NCBI RefSeq assembly: GCF_017306585.1
Contig: NZ_JAFKIC010000119.1
Coordinates: 37,023 to 101,022, forward strand
DNA: 64,000 nucleotides
Direction of reading: 5' to 3'
From: Mesorhizobium sp.
Lineage (GTDB): Bacteria > Pseudomonadota > Alphaproteobacteria > Rhizobiales > Rhizobiaceae
Each line of letters opens with the position of its first letter. The stretch's first letter is position 1. The position numbers and the translations under genes were made by a program. Below the pieces are notes generated by a model, which had not been told where the DNA came from, ran no database searches, and saw only the letters and a program-made list of their open reading frames with translations. Positions 25,169 through 32,057 of this stretch are shown here, in pieces.

Positions 25169-25624
25169 ATGGACACGACCGATCTTGTGCTTGCCATCGT
25201 CCACCATCTCCTGGTGTTTTCGCTGGCGGGGATCATCGGCGCGGAGTTCGTGCTGATCCGCGGCGACCTGCCCGCCGCCACGCTCAGGCGCCTTGCCGGC
25301 ATCGACCGCCATTACGGCATCTTCGCCGCGCTGATCATCATCGTCGGCATCGGCCGTGTCTTCTGGGGGCTCAAGGGCTGGGAGTTTTACATCTACAACT
25401 GGGTATTCTGGGCCAAGATGGCGGCGTTCGCGGTCGTCGGCCTGCTGTCGATCATCCCGACCGTGCGCTTCATTTCCTGGAACAGGCAGGCCAGCGCCGA
25501 TCCCGGCTTTGCCGTTCCGGCGGGCGAACTGGCCTCGGTGAAGGCCTATATCCGCGCCGAGGCCTTCGTGTTCCTGCTGATCCCGGTCTTCGCCGCCGCG
25601 ATGGCGCGCGGCTACGGCATCTGA
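25169..25624 (+). CDS. DUF2214 family integral membrane protein
   Basis: A 151-residue protein with four predicted membrane segments (LAIVHHLLVFSLAGIIGAEF, IFAALIIIVGIGRVFW, KMAAFAVVGLLSIIPTVRFI, and AEAFVFLLIPVFAAAMARGYG). The conserved HHLLVF, GIDRHYG and YIYNWVFWAK stretches fit DUF2214. AGAGGA lies about 7 bases before the ATG at 25169; a start at 25142 would add a basic leader. Function unknown. The end overlaps the convergent nth gene by 13 bases. Confidence 0.8.
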   Translation: MDTTDLVLAIVHHLLVFSLAGIIGAEFVLIRGDLPAATLRRLAGIDRHYGIFAALIIIVGIGRVFWGLKGWEFYIYNWVFWAKMAAFAVVGLLSIIPTVRFISWNRQASADPGFAVPAGELASVKAYIRAEAFVFLLIPVFAAAMARGYGI

Positions 25625-26424
25625 TCCCCGGTCTCCGCCGCCGCAAGCGGTGCGATCGGCACCAGCGGCGCCGGAATGCTGGTGGTCTTCTCCGCGGCCT
25701 TGCAGATATCGGCGATGACGCAGGCCGGGCAATCCGGTTTGCGCGCCTTGCAGACATAGCGGCCATGCAGGATCAGCCAGTGATGCGCATGGCGCATATA
25801 TTCGTCCGGAATGATTTTCAGAAGTCCCTGCTCGACCTGTTCAGGCGTCTTGCCCGGCGCCAGGCCAAGCCGGTTGCCGATGCGGAAAATGTGCGTGTCG
25901 ACCGCCATCGTATGCTGGCCGAAGGCCATGTTGAGCACGACATTGGCGGTCTTGCGCCCCACGCCGGGCAGCTTGACCAGTTCGTCGCGGTCATCCGGCA
26001 CCTCGCCGCCATGGTCGCGGATCAATGCTTCGGATAGCGCAATGACGTTCTTGGCCTTGTTGCGCCACAGGCCGATGGTCCTGATATGATCGCCGACCTT
26101 GGCCTCGCCCAGCGCCAGCATCTTCTGCGGCGTGTCGGCGACCTTGAACAAGGCTCGCGTCGCCTTGTTGACACCGGCGTCGGTCGCCTGCGCCGACAGC
26201 ACCACCGCCACCAGCAGCGTGAAGGCGTTTACGTGCTCGAGTTCGCCCTTCGGTTCCGGCCGCTGCACCGAAAAGCGCCGGAAGATCTCGTGCACTTCGG
26301 CCAGGCTGTAAAGCGGCCGCGACCGCGCGGGCCTCGGACGCGGCTTGGCGTTGGAGCCGTCGCGCCGTCCGGCCGGCAACTCTTTTTTGGGCATCGGGGA
26401 TTCTTTGGACTTGGGGCTCGCCAT
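25612..26424 (-). CDS. nth: Endonuclease III, base-excision DNA glycosylase/AP lyase
   Basis: Removes oxidised pyrimidines and cleaves at abasic sites. The helix-hairpin-helix LPGVGRKTANVVLNM carries the catalytic Lys, and AVDTHIFRIGNRLGL the catalytic Asp. The [4Fe-4S] cluster motif C-X6-C-X2-C-X5-C is complete (CKARKPDCPACVIADIC). The 270-residue product is longer than E. coli Nth (211) because of a basic Lys/Arg/Pro-rich N-terminal tail of about 40 residues and a short C-terminal tail. The start at 26424 has AGGAAGGGA directly upstream. It is divergent from the DUF2244 gene. Confidence 0.94.
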   Translation of the reverse strand: MASPKSKESPMPKKELPAGRRDGSNAKPRPRPARSRPLYSLAEVHEIFRRFSVQRPEPKGELEHVNAFTLLVAVVLSAQATDAGVNKATRALFKVADTPQKMLALGEAKVGDHIRTIGLWRNKAKNVIALSEALIRDHGGEVPDDRDELVKLPGVGRKTANVVLNMAFGQHTMAVDTHIFRIGNRLGLAPGKTPEQVEQGLLKIIPDEYMRHAHHWLILHGRYVCKARKPDCPACVIADICKAAEKTTSIPAPLVPIAPLAAAETGDQMP

Positions 26425-26446
26425 TCCCTTCCTATAATATCCAGTC

Positions 26447-26941
26447 ATGAGCGACACAAACGCCTCATTCCAGGCCGACGAGCCTTTCTTTCACGCGCTG
26501 CTGACCCCGCACCGGTCGCTGGGCCGGACAGGTTTCCTCATCCTGATGGGGGCACTTATGTTCGGCTGGCTGGTGACAGGGGCTTTTTTCCTGTCGCGCG
26601 GCGCCTGGCCGGTGTTCGGTTTCTTCGGCCTCGACGTGGTCGCGGTCTACATAGCCTTCCGCGCCAACTACCGGGCCGCCCGCGCCCGCGAGGAAGTGTC
26701 GGTCTCGCGCACCAGCCTCGACATCCGCAAGACCGCGCCTTCGGGCAAATCGGAAGCCCATCGCTTCAACCCGTTCTGGACCCAGTTCTCGGTCGCCCGC
26801 CACGCCGAGATCGGCATCACGCGGATGACCGTGGAAGCACAGGGCAAGAATGTCTCGATCGGCGGCTTTCTCGACCCCGATTCCCGCGAGAGCTTCGCCA
26901 CCGCCTTCTCTCGGGCATTGGCAACCGCCAAGACACGCTGA
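26447..26941 (+). CDS. DUF2244 family membrane protein
   Basis: A 164-residue protein with two adjacent hydrophobic segments (TGFLILMGALMFGWLVTGAF and WPVFGFFGLDVVAVYIAFRA) followed by a soluble domain ending SFATAFSRALATAK. PHRSLGRTGF before the first segment and FLDPDSRESFA near the end are typical of DUF2244. It starts 22 bases from the divergent nth start, a pairing seen often in Rhizobiales. Function unknown. Confidence 0.8.
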   Translation: MSDTNASFQADEPFFHALLTPHRSLGRTGFLILMGALMFGWLVTGAFFLSRGAWPVFGFFGLDVVAVYIAFRANYRAARAREEVSVSRTSLDIRKTAPSGKSEAHRFNPFWTQFSVARHAEIGITRMTVEAQGKNVSIGGFLDPDSRESFATAFSRALATAKTR

Positions 26942-27003
26942 ACCAAGCACTTCTGGGAACAGGCGAGCGCTCTTGCAACGGCAATTGCGTCGAGAGACCA
27001 GAT

Positions 27004-27819
27004 TCAGAAACGATAGCGCAGAAGCCTGCCGACCTTGCGCAAGGCCGGAATGTATCTCCACAGCCGAACGAAGAGTTTGGCGGACCAGCCCATGCGGGCG
27101 GCATGTTCGGGCTTGTAGGCGGAAATATCGTCAACGAACCGCAGCTTCGGAACGGCTCGCTCCAGCTCATGCGGATCGTCGATCGCCCAGTGGACCTCGG
27201 CGCCTGTCGCCCTGATGGTCGCATTGAGCCGAAGCAGCTTGAGGCCGAAATGGCTGTAGGCGTCAAACATCAGCTCGCCGCTGGCCAGATGCGAGACGAG
27301 GCGGGCGAGCAGGCGTGGTCCTTCGTCGGCCGGCAGATAGGGTGTCAACCCTTCCGCCACCACGATTGCGGGGCGATTGCGCGGCACCTGGGCGAGCCAA
27401 TCAGGCTCGGTCACGGACGAGGCGATCAGATGATAATGGTCACGGGACGGATAGAGCTTGCGCCTGAGCTCGATGACCTCGGGATAGTCGACATCGAACC
27501 AGTCCACGCCTGACGGCGGATCGACACGGAAGATGCGTGTATCGAGCCCGCAGCCCAGATGCAGCACGATGGCGCCGGGATTTCTGGCGAGAAAATCCTG
27601 AACGCGCAGGTCCAGTGTCTTGGCCCGGATCGCCAGGCCGACGCCGAGATTCTCGTCGACCTTGAGCCTGGAGAAATCATAGTCGATCTTGCGCACAGCC
27701 TCGTCGGCGAAATGATCCCTGAGCAGCGATTGCGGCAGCCGGCTCTCCAGTGCCTTGCCGTAGAGCGTCATGAGCAAGGTTTCCTTTGCCCCGGTCAGAT
27801 TCACTTTCTCGCCGGCCAT
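27004..27819 (-). CDS. SAM-dependent methyltransferase, leucine carboxyl methyltransferase (LCM) family
   Basis: A 271-residue class I methyltransferase. VLHLGCGLDTRIFRVDP is motif I with the Asp-Thr-Arg of the LCM/Ppm1 family. VDWFDVDYPEVIELRR follows, then AIVVAEGLTPYLPADEGPRL. Members act on polyketide-like or other small molecules; the substrate here is unknown. The upstream ATG lies 16 bases from a dispersed repeat at 27836-27884. The 62 bases after DUF2244 on the other strand form the convergent spacer. Confidence 0.82.
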   Translation of the reverse strand: MAGEKVNLTGAKETLLMTLYGKALESRLPQSLLRDHFADEAVRKIDYDFSRLKVDENLGVGLAIRAKTLDLRVQDFLARNPGAIVLHLGCGLDTRIFRVDPPSGVDWFDVDYPEVIELRRKLYPSRDHYHLIASSVTEPDWLAQVPRNRPAIVVAEGLTPYLPADEGPRLLARLVSHLASGELMFDAYSHFGLKLLRLNATIRATGAEVHWAIDDPHELERAVPKLRFVDDISAYKPEHAARMGWSAKLFVRLWRYIPALRKVGRLLRYRF

Positions 27820-27835
27820 GAGTGACTCCTCGCAA

Positions 27836-27884
27836 GAGCATGATCCCGAAAAGTGGATGCCGGTTTTCGGAAAAGATCATGCTC
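27836..27884. repeat. Dispersed palindromic intergenic repeat
   Basis: GAGCATGATC and GATCATGCTC are perfect 10-base outer arms, with CCGAAAA and TTTTCGG as inner arms. The same CCGAAA...TTTTCGG plus GATCATGC design occurs at 4927-4970. It lies between two divergent genes and provides a spurious upstream start for the Ada-like gene. Confidence 0.75.
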
Positions 27885-28032
27885 GAACACAAAGATAGAG
27901 CCCCATCCCTGCACATCGGGATGGAACAGGCTCACGAAATGCGAGTCTATCTGGGCATGCGCGGCAGGAAGGCAAGTTTCGGGTGGCGGACGGCGCCCCA
28001 AGGGGCGATATTCCGGGCCAAGGAGATTTTCC

Positions 28033-28911
28033 ATGAGCACGCACACAGCAGTCCTCAAGAAGGACATCACACCCGAAGGCAGCGACTACGAGATCGTGCG
28101 TCGCGCCATCGAGAAGATCAGCCTCGACTATCGCGACCAGCCGTCGCTCGAGGAACTGGCCGAAGAGGTTGGCGAGACGCCGACTGGCCTGCAGAAACTC
28201 TTCACCCGCTGGGCCGGCCTGTCGCCCAAAGCCTTCCTGCAGGCGGTGACGTTGGACCACGCGCGCCGGCTGCTCGATTCCGGCATGCCGCTGCTCGAAA
28301 CTTCGTTTGAACTGGGCATGTCCGGCCCCGGCCGGCTGCATGACCTGTTCGTCACCCATGAGGCGATGTCGCCGGGCGACTACAAGACGCGCGGCGCCGG
28401 GCTCACCATGCGCTACGGCTACCATTCGTCGCCTTTCGGCACCGCCTTGATCATCGCCACCGACCGTGGCCTCGCCGGCCTCGCCTTCTGCGACCCCGGA
28501 GAGGAGCGCGCCGCCTTCGCCGACATGTCCGGCCGCTGGCCGAACGCCCGCTTTGTCGAGGACATGGCCGCGACCGGCCCCTATGCCGCGCGCATCTTCG
28601 ATCCGACGCTGTGGCGGCCGGACCAGCCGCTGCATGTCGTCATGATCGGCACCGACTTCCAGGTCCGTGTCTGGGAGGCGCTGCTGCAGATCCCGATGGG
28701 CAAGGCCCGCACCTATTCCTCGATCGCGGCCAGCATCGGCTCGCCAAGCGCCAGCCGGGCCGTGGGCGCCGCCAACGGCGCCAACCCGATCTCCTTCGTG
28801 GTTCCCTGCCACCGCGCCATCGGCAAGTCCGGCGACCTGACAGGCTACCACTGGGGCCTGACCCGCAAACGCGCGATCCTTGGATGGGAGGCGGGTCAGG
28901 TATCGCCTTGA
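28033..28911 (+). CDS. Ada-like AraC-type HTH fused to O6-methylguanine-DNA methyltransferase
   Basis: Direct repair of O6-alkylguanine, possibly with DNA binding through its N-terminal domain. The 292-residue product has an AraC-type HTH region (SLEELAEEVGETPTGLQKLF then AFLQAVTLDHARRLLDSG) and a C-terminal methyltransferase with IPMGKARTYSSIA, GAANGANPISFVVPCHRAIG (acceptor Cys in PCHR) and GYHWGLTRKRAIL. The Ada Cys-rich N-terminal zinc domain is absent, so it cannot sense phosphotriester damage the way full Ada does. The ATG at 28033 follows AAGGAG by 7 bases; the longer frame from 27853 runs through the repeat. Confidence 0.92.
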   Translation: MSTHTAVLKKDITPEGSDYEIVRRAIEKISLDYRDQPSLEELAEEVGETPTGLQKLFTRWAGLSPKAFLQAVTLDHARRLLDSGMPLLETSFELGMSGPGRLHDLFVTHEAMSPGDYKTRGAGLTMRYGYHSSPFGTALIIATDRGLAGLAFCDPGEERAAFADMSGRWPNARFVEDMAATGPYAARIFDPTLWRPDQPLHVVMIGTDFQVRVWEALLQIPMGKARTYSSIAASIGSPSASRAVGAANGANPISFVVPCHRAIGKSGDLTGYHWGLTRKRAILGWEAGQVSP

Positions 28912-29133
28912 AATATCGATTTTTCCGATTTCCACTGAAGCAATATACAAATATTGGAAATTCAAAGTATTGGTACGAATTTCGTCGAGATATTTGTTTA
29001 CAACCGGACACAACCCTCGGTTTTTCAAAGAGTTTTATTTCGAACGGATACTTAAGTTTACCCTAAATTAACCACGATAAAACGATGATGACTCCTGTTA
29101 ATTCGGGCAATCCGATTTAATAGGAGGGTCACA
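28912..29133 (+). promoter_or_regulatory. AT-rich leader of the exported four-gene cluster
   Basis: These 222 bases are roughly two-thirds A+T in an otherwise GC-rich window. A TTAACCA at 29068-29074 matches one half of a CtrA site, but no properly spaced second half was found. AT-rich tracts of this kind are typical targets of H-NS-like regulators such as MucR. TAGGAGGG before 29134 is a strong ribosome-binding site. No other gene seen. Confidence 0.4.
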
Positions 29134-29604
29134 ATGAAATTGTTTCGCGCCACTATCGGCGCAGCCTTGCTGGTCGCCTCCCTGGGTGAGACCGCATCGG
29201 CCACGACGCAAAATGTCATTTTCAATGGCACGATCACCCCGACCTGCACGCTTGTCATTGCCACCAATGGCACGATGACGGTCAGTCCCGATCTCCAGTC
29301 CCTCAGTTCGCACAACAGCGGCGGCTCGGCTGGAACTGTCACGCTGACGACAACCGGAGGCGTGTCGCTGAGTGTCGATCCCGTAACCACCACGACGGTG
29401 CCGTCGGCCGACACAACGTCGACCACCTGGACACCGACCTACTCCGCCGCGGGCGCGCATTCCATCGTGGAGACCGGCTCGGCCACCGCAATCACCACAC
29501 CCGGCGCCGACCTCGTCTCGGTCAATCTCGCCGGCACCAAGGGCGGCAGCAACCGCTTCGCCAACGGCAACTATCAAGCAACGGTAACGCTACGCTGCGA
29601 ATAA
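29134..29604 (+). CDS. Exported pilin-like beta-sandwich protein, first copy
   Basis: Not a named family with certainty. The 156-residue product has a signal peptide (RATIGAALLVASLGETASA). The mature domain has PTCTLVIATNGTMTVSP, LSSHNSGGSAGTVTLTTTGG and a C-terminal NGNYQATVTLRCE. The two Cys near the ends suggest one disulfide, as in spore-coat-U and Csu-type pilins. It is clearly related to the fourth gene of this cluster (TCTIMVGSSGTM, LSSKQAGGSS, AGSYQGTVTVRCE). No usher gene is nearby. The role, surface filament or secreted protein, is inferred. A strong TAGGAGGG lies 5 bases upstream of the start. Confidence 0.65.
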   Translation: MKLFRATIGAALLVASLGETASATTQNVIFNGTITPTCTLVIATNGTMTVSPDLQSLSSHNSGGSAGTVTLTTTGGVSLSVDPVTTTTVPSADTTSTTWTPTYSAAGAHSIVETGSATAITTPGADLVSVNLAGTKGGSNRFANGNYQATVTLRCE

Positions 29605-29626
29605 CGCCGCCGCAAAGGAGGGGGCC

Positions 29627-30019
29627 TTGAAACATGCACGAATCCTGGCGACGGCGCTTGCCGTCAGCCTGATACCCATCGCCGCCGGCGCCCAGTCGAT
29701 GTCGCCGATGCGGGGCGAGGTCAACAGCTTCACCGATGCCTTCGCGGTGCGCGTCTTCCCGGCCAATCCATACGACCAGAAGATCAAGGTCGAAGTCCAC
29801 GTCTATGACCAGGACTTTCAGCCGGTCGACGCCAGAATCTCTCCGAGCGTCTTCCAGCTGGGCGCCCAGGCTTCCCGCCCCGTCCTCGTGGTCGTGCCCT
29901 TCGGCGGCGCCGCCGAGCGTAAAGTGCGTATCTGTACCGAGAGCATCCCCTTTCCCAATCAACAGACGCAGATAAGGGCACAGATATGCGGAAAGTTCTT
30001 TGGGCACCGCAAGTCCTGA
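29627..30019 (+). CDS. Exported single-domain PapD-like (pilus chaperone-like) protein
   Basis: Starts with TTG after AAAGGAGGGG. The 130 residues begin with a signal peptide (ILATALAVSLIPIAAGAQS). The mature part follows the N-terminal domain of PapD/CsuC chaperones: SMSPMRGEVNSF, VRVFPANPYDQKIKVEVHVY, PSVFQLGAQASRPVLVVVPF, RKVRICTESIPFP. The second Ig domain of true chaperones is missing. It also has two Cys (RICTES, AQICGKF). The match is by pattern only. It lies between two exported proteins and overlaps the next gene by 34 bases, so all four are probably one transcript. Confidence 0.55.
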   Translation: MKHARILATALAVSLIPIAAGAQSMSPMRGEVNSFTDAFAVRVFPANPYDQKIKVEVHVYDQDFQPVDARISPSVFQLGAQASRPVLVVVPFGGAAERKVRICTESIPFPNQQTQIRAQICGKFFGHRKS

Positions 30020-30501
30020 CGCTGGCACTTGCGGTTGCTGTGACAAGCACCGCTCCAACCCAGGCCCAGGAACAGATCTACAATCTCAACCAGAACGAGA
30101 ACGGCTTCAACTTGCCCGGTGTCACCTTGCCCCAAGGCCAGGACGAGGTCCATGCCGCGGACGGCACCACTTGCCGTTCCGCCGTTTCCGGCTCCGGTGC
30201 CTATCTCGATCTCGGCGTCATCAGGGGCAACAGCCAGACGGACAATGGCGTCGCAACCTATGGCCGGGTGGTGATTCCGATCGGCCGCACGCCCAAGCGC
30301 CTCGATTGCAGCCGCCTCTACGAGCTCGAGGTCGAGCGCCTGCAGCTGGAGCTGAAACTCCTCAAGATGGGCGTCGGCGCCGACGGCCAGCCGGCGAGCG
30401 TGGCCGCCGCTGCCCCCACAACCGCATCGCCCGGATGGGCCAATGAGGGCTGGAGCATCAGGACCGGCAATAGCGATGGCAAGAAAAAGAAGAGGAAATA
30501 A
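29986..30501 (+). CDS. Exported hypothetical protein of the pilin-like cluster
   Basis: A 171-residue product with a signal peptide (VLTLALAVAVTSTAPTQAQ). The mature part contains GTTCRSAVSGSGAYLDLGVI and TYGRVVIPIGRTPKRLDCSR with one Cys each, then a short helical stretch LYELEVERLQLELKLLKMG that could form a coiled coil, and a basic Lys-rich tail. No family recognised. The start at 29986 lies inside the end of the chaperone-like gene, with AAGGGC about 6 bases upstream. The position in the cluster suggests a structural or anchoring part. Confidence 0.6.
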   Translation: MRKVLWAPQVLTLALAVAVTSTAPTQAQEQIYNLNQNENGFNLPGVTLPQGQDEVHAADGTTCRSAVSGSGAYLDLGVIRGNSQTDNGVATYGRVVIPIGRTPKRLDCSRLYELEVERLQLELKLLKMGVGADGQPASVAAAAPTTASPGWANEGWSIRTGNSDGKKKKRK

Positions 30502-30958
30502 CCGGGCGCTGCTCGCGGCGGCGATATTTACCGGCCTCTGCCTTCCGGCACGAGCCGCGATCGTCGGCACCTGCACCATCATGGTCGGGTCATCGGGGAC
30601 GATGATGGCAAATCCGACCATAAACACATTGAGTTCCAAGCAGGCGGGCGGATCGAGCGCGAACGCCACCGTCGTGGCGAGCTCCCTGCTCTGCTCGTTG
30701 CTCAATTTGCTCGACTGTTATTCGGTTTCAGCGCCGGCGCCCGCCGCATTCTCGTCCGCGCCGAGCGGCGGCGGCACCAATGTCACATTCACCTCGGTGT
30801 TTCGCCTCGATGGTTCGGGGGCCGATGTCTCGGGAAGCGTGCCGCAGCGGGTTGCCAACGGCACGCACCCGATGCAGATCGATCTCACCGCGACCAGGTC
30901 GAGCGGCATTTTTCCCGCCGGCAGCTACCAGGGCACGGTCACCGTCCGGTGCGAATGA
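30476..30958 (+). CDS. Exported pilin-like beta-sandwich protein, second copy
   Basis: The frame opens at 30443, but the ATG at 30476 gives a standard signal peptide (RRGNNRALLAAAIFTGLCLPARA) and is preferred; it overlaps the previous gene by 26 bases. The 160-residue product repeats the design of the first gene: GTCTIMVGSSGTMMANP, LSSKQAGGSSANATVV, a variable middle with an extra Cys pair (SSLLCSLLNLLDCYS), then FPAGSYQGTVTVRCE at the end. Paralogy of the first and fourth genes around a chaperone-like protein is the main argument for a secretion or filament system. Confidence 0.6.
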   Translation: MARKRRGNNRALLAAAIFTGLCLPARAAIVGTCTIMVGSSGTMMANPTINTLSSKQAGGSSANATVVASSLLCSLLNLLDCYSVSAPAPAAFSSAPSGGGTNVTFTSVFRLDGSGADVSGSVPQRVANGTHPMQIDLTATRSSGIFPAGSYQGTVTVRCE

Positions 30959-31142
30959 CGCGACAAATCGCGTTTGATCCCGGCATGGTCTGGAAAGTCG
31001 TCTTATGAAGCGGTAGCTTCCCGCGCGATCGGGTAACGTGCGTCCATTTTGATGCGCAAATGAGCCCCAACGTCTTGAATCAACATCGTGCTTTCCGAAA
31101 GTCGATCCAGATTTTCCGGCCGGCGCTGGCAGGAGGCATTCC

Positions 31143-32048
31143 TTGATTATCGTCATCGGTTCGATCAACCTCGACCTCATCGCCAATGTCGACCGTTTGC
31201 CGAGTCCGGGTGAAACGGTGAGCGGGTCCGGTTTCGCCACCGCGCCCGGCGGCAAGGGCGCCAACCAGGCGCTTGCCTCGGCACGCGCGGGCGCACAGGT
31301 GCGCATGGTGGGCGCCGTCGGCAAGGACAGCTTCGCCGCCGAGGCGCTGGCGCTGCTGCGAGAAGCCCGGGTCGACCTATCCGGCGTCGCCGAGACCTTT
31401 GCCTCGACGGGCACGGCGCTGATCATGGTCGGCGACGATGGCGAAAACATCATCGCCGTGGTGCCCGGCGCCAATGCTTCCGTGTTGCCCGGCGACCTCT
31501 CCAAGGCCTTTCTGAAAAAGGGCGTCGTCGTGCTCCTGCAGCACGAAATCCCGCTGGGGACCGTCGATGCGGCGCTCGACCAGGCAAGGGCGGCCGGCGC
31601 CATCACCGTGCTCAACACGGCGCCGTTCAACGGCGCCGCGGCAGCGTTCCTCGGCAAGGCCGACTATGCGGTCGCCAACGAGACCGAATTCGACCTCTAT
31701 GGCGAGGCGCTGTCGCTGAGCGGCCGGGACCGCGCCGCGCGCATGCGCGACTACGCCTCGAAGACTGGTCGCACCATTGTCGTCACGCTTGGCGGCGACG
31801 GCGTCATGGCGGCGACGCCAGACGATTTCCTGACCGTTCCGGCCATGAAGATCACGCCCGTCGACACGGTCGGCGCCGGCGATACGTTCTGCGGCTATTT
31901 CGCTGCCGCCCTCGCTTCTGGCCTCACACTCGACAAGGCGCTGGCGCGCGCGGGTGCTGCGGGTTCTCTGGCATGTCTCAAGCCGGGCGCCCAGCCGGCG
32001 ATCCCGCTGGCCGCCGAAGTCGACCAGGCACTCCAGACGTCCCGCTGA
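31143..32048 (+). CDS. rbsK: Ribokinase
   Basis: PfkB-family kinase phosphorylating ribose to ribose 5-phosphate. It starts with TTG after AGGAGG. The 301-residue chain has IVIGSINLDLIANVDRLPSP, the PfkB signature 1 stretch GGKGANQALASARAG, and the ATP/anion-hole signature DTVGAGDTFCGYFAAAL with the catalytic Asp. It is followed 9 bases later by an amidase. Ribose could come from the nucleoside hydrolase at 35222-36163. Related PfkB kinases such as deoxyribokinase cannot be fully excluded. Confidence 0.9.
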   Translation: MIIVIGSINLDLIANVDRLPSPGETVSGSGFATAPGGKGANQALASARAGAQVRMVGAVGKDSFAAEALALLREARVDLSGVAETFASTGTALIMVGDDGENIIAVVPGANASVLPGDLSKAFLKKGVVVLLQHEIPLGTVDAALDQARAAGAITVLNTAPFNGAAAAFLGKADYAVANETEFDLYGEALSLSGRDRAARMRDYASKTGRTIVVTLGGDGVMAATPDDFLTVPAMKITPVDTVGAGDTFCGYFAAALASGLTLDKALARAGAAGSLACLKPGAQPAIPLAAEVDQALQTSR

Positions 32049-32057
32049 GGCAAACGC

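Noticed and set aside
27853-28032. 60-residue N-terminal extension of the Ada-like protein
   Set aside because: It is translated through the dispersed repeat, and AAGGAG marks the start at 28033; the missing Ada zinc domain is not encoded there.
29051-29074. CtrA full site TTAA-N7-TTAA before the exported cluster
   Set aside because: The two TTAA are 12 bases apart, not 7; only a half-site is defensible.
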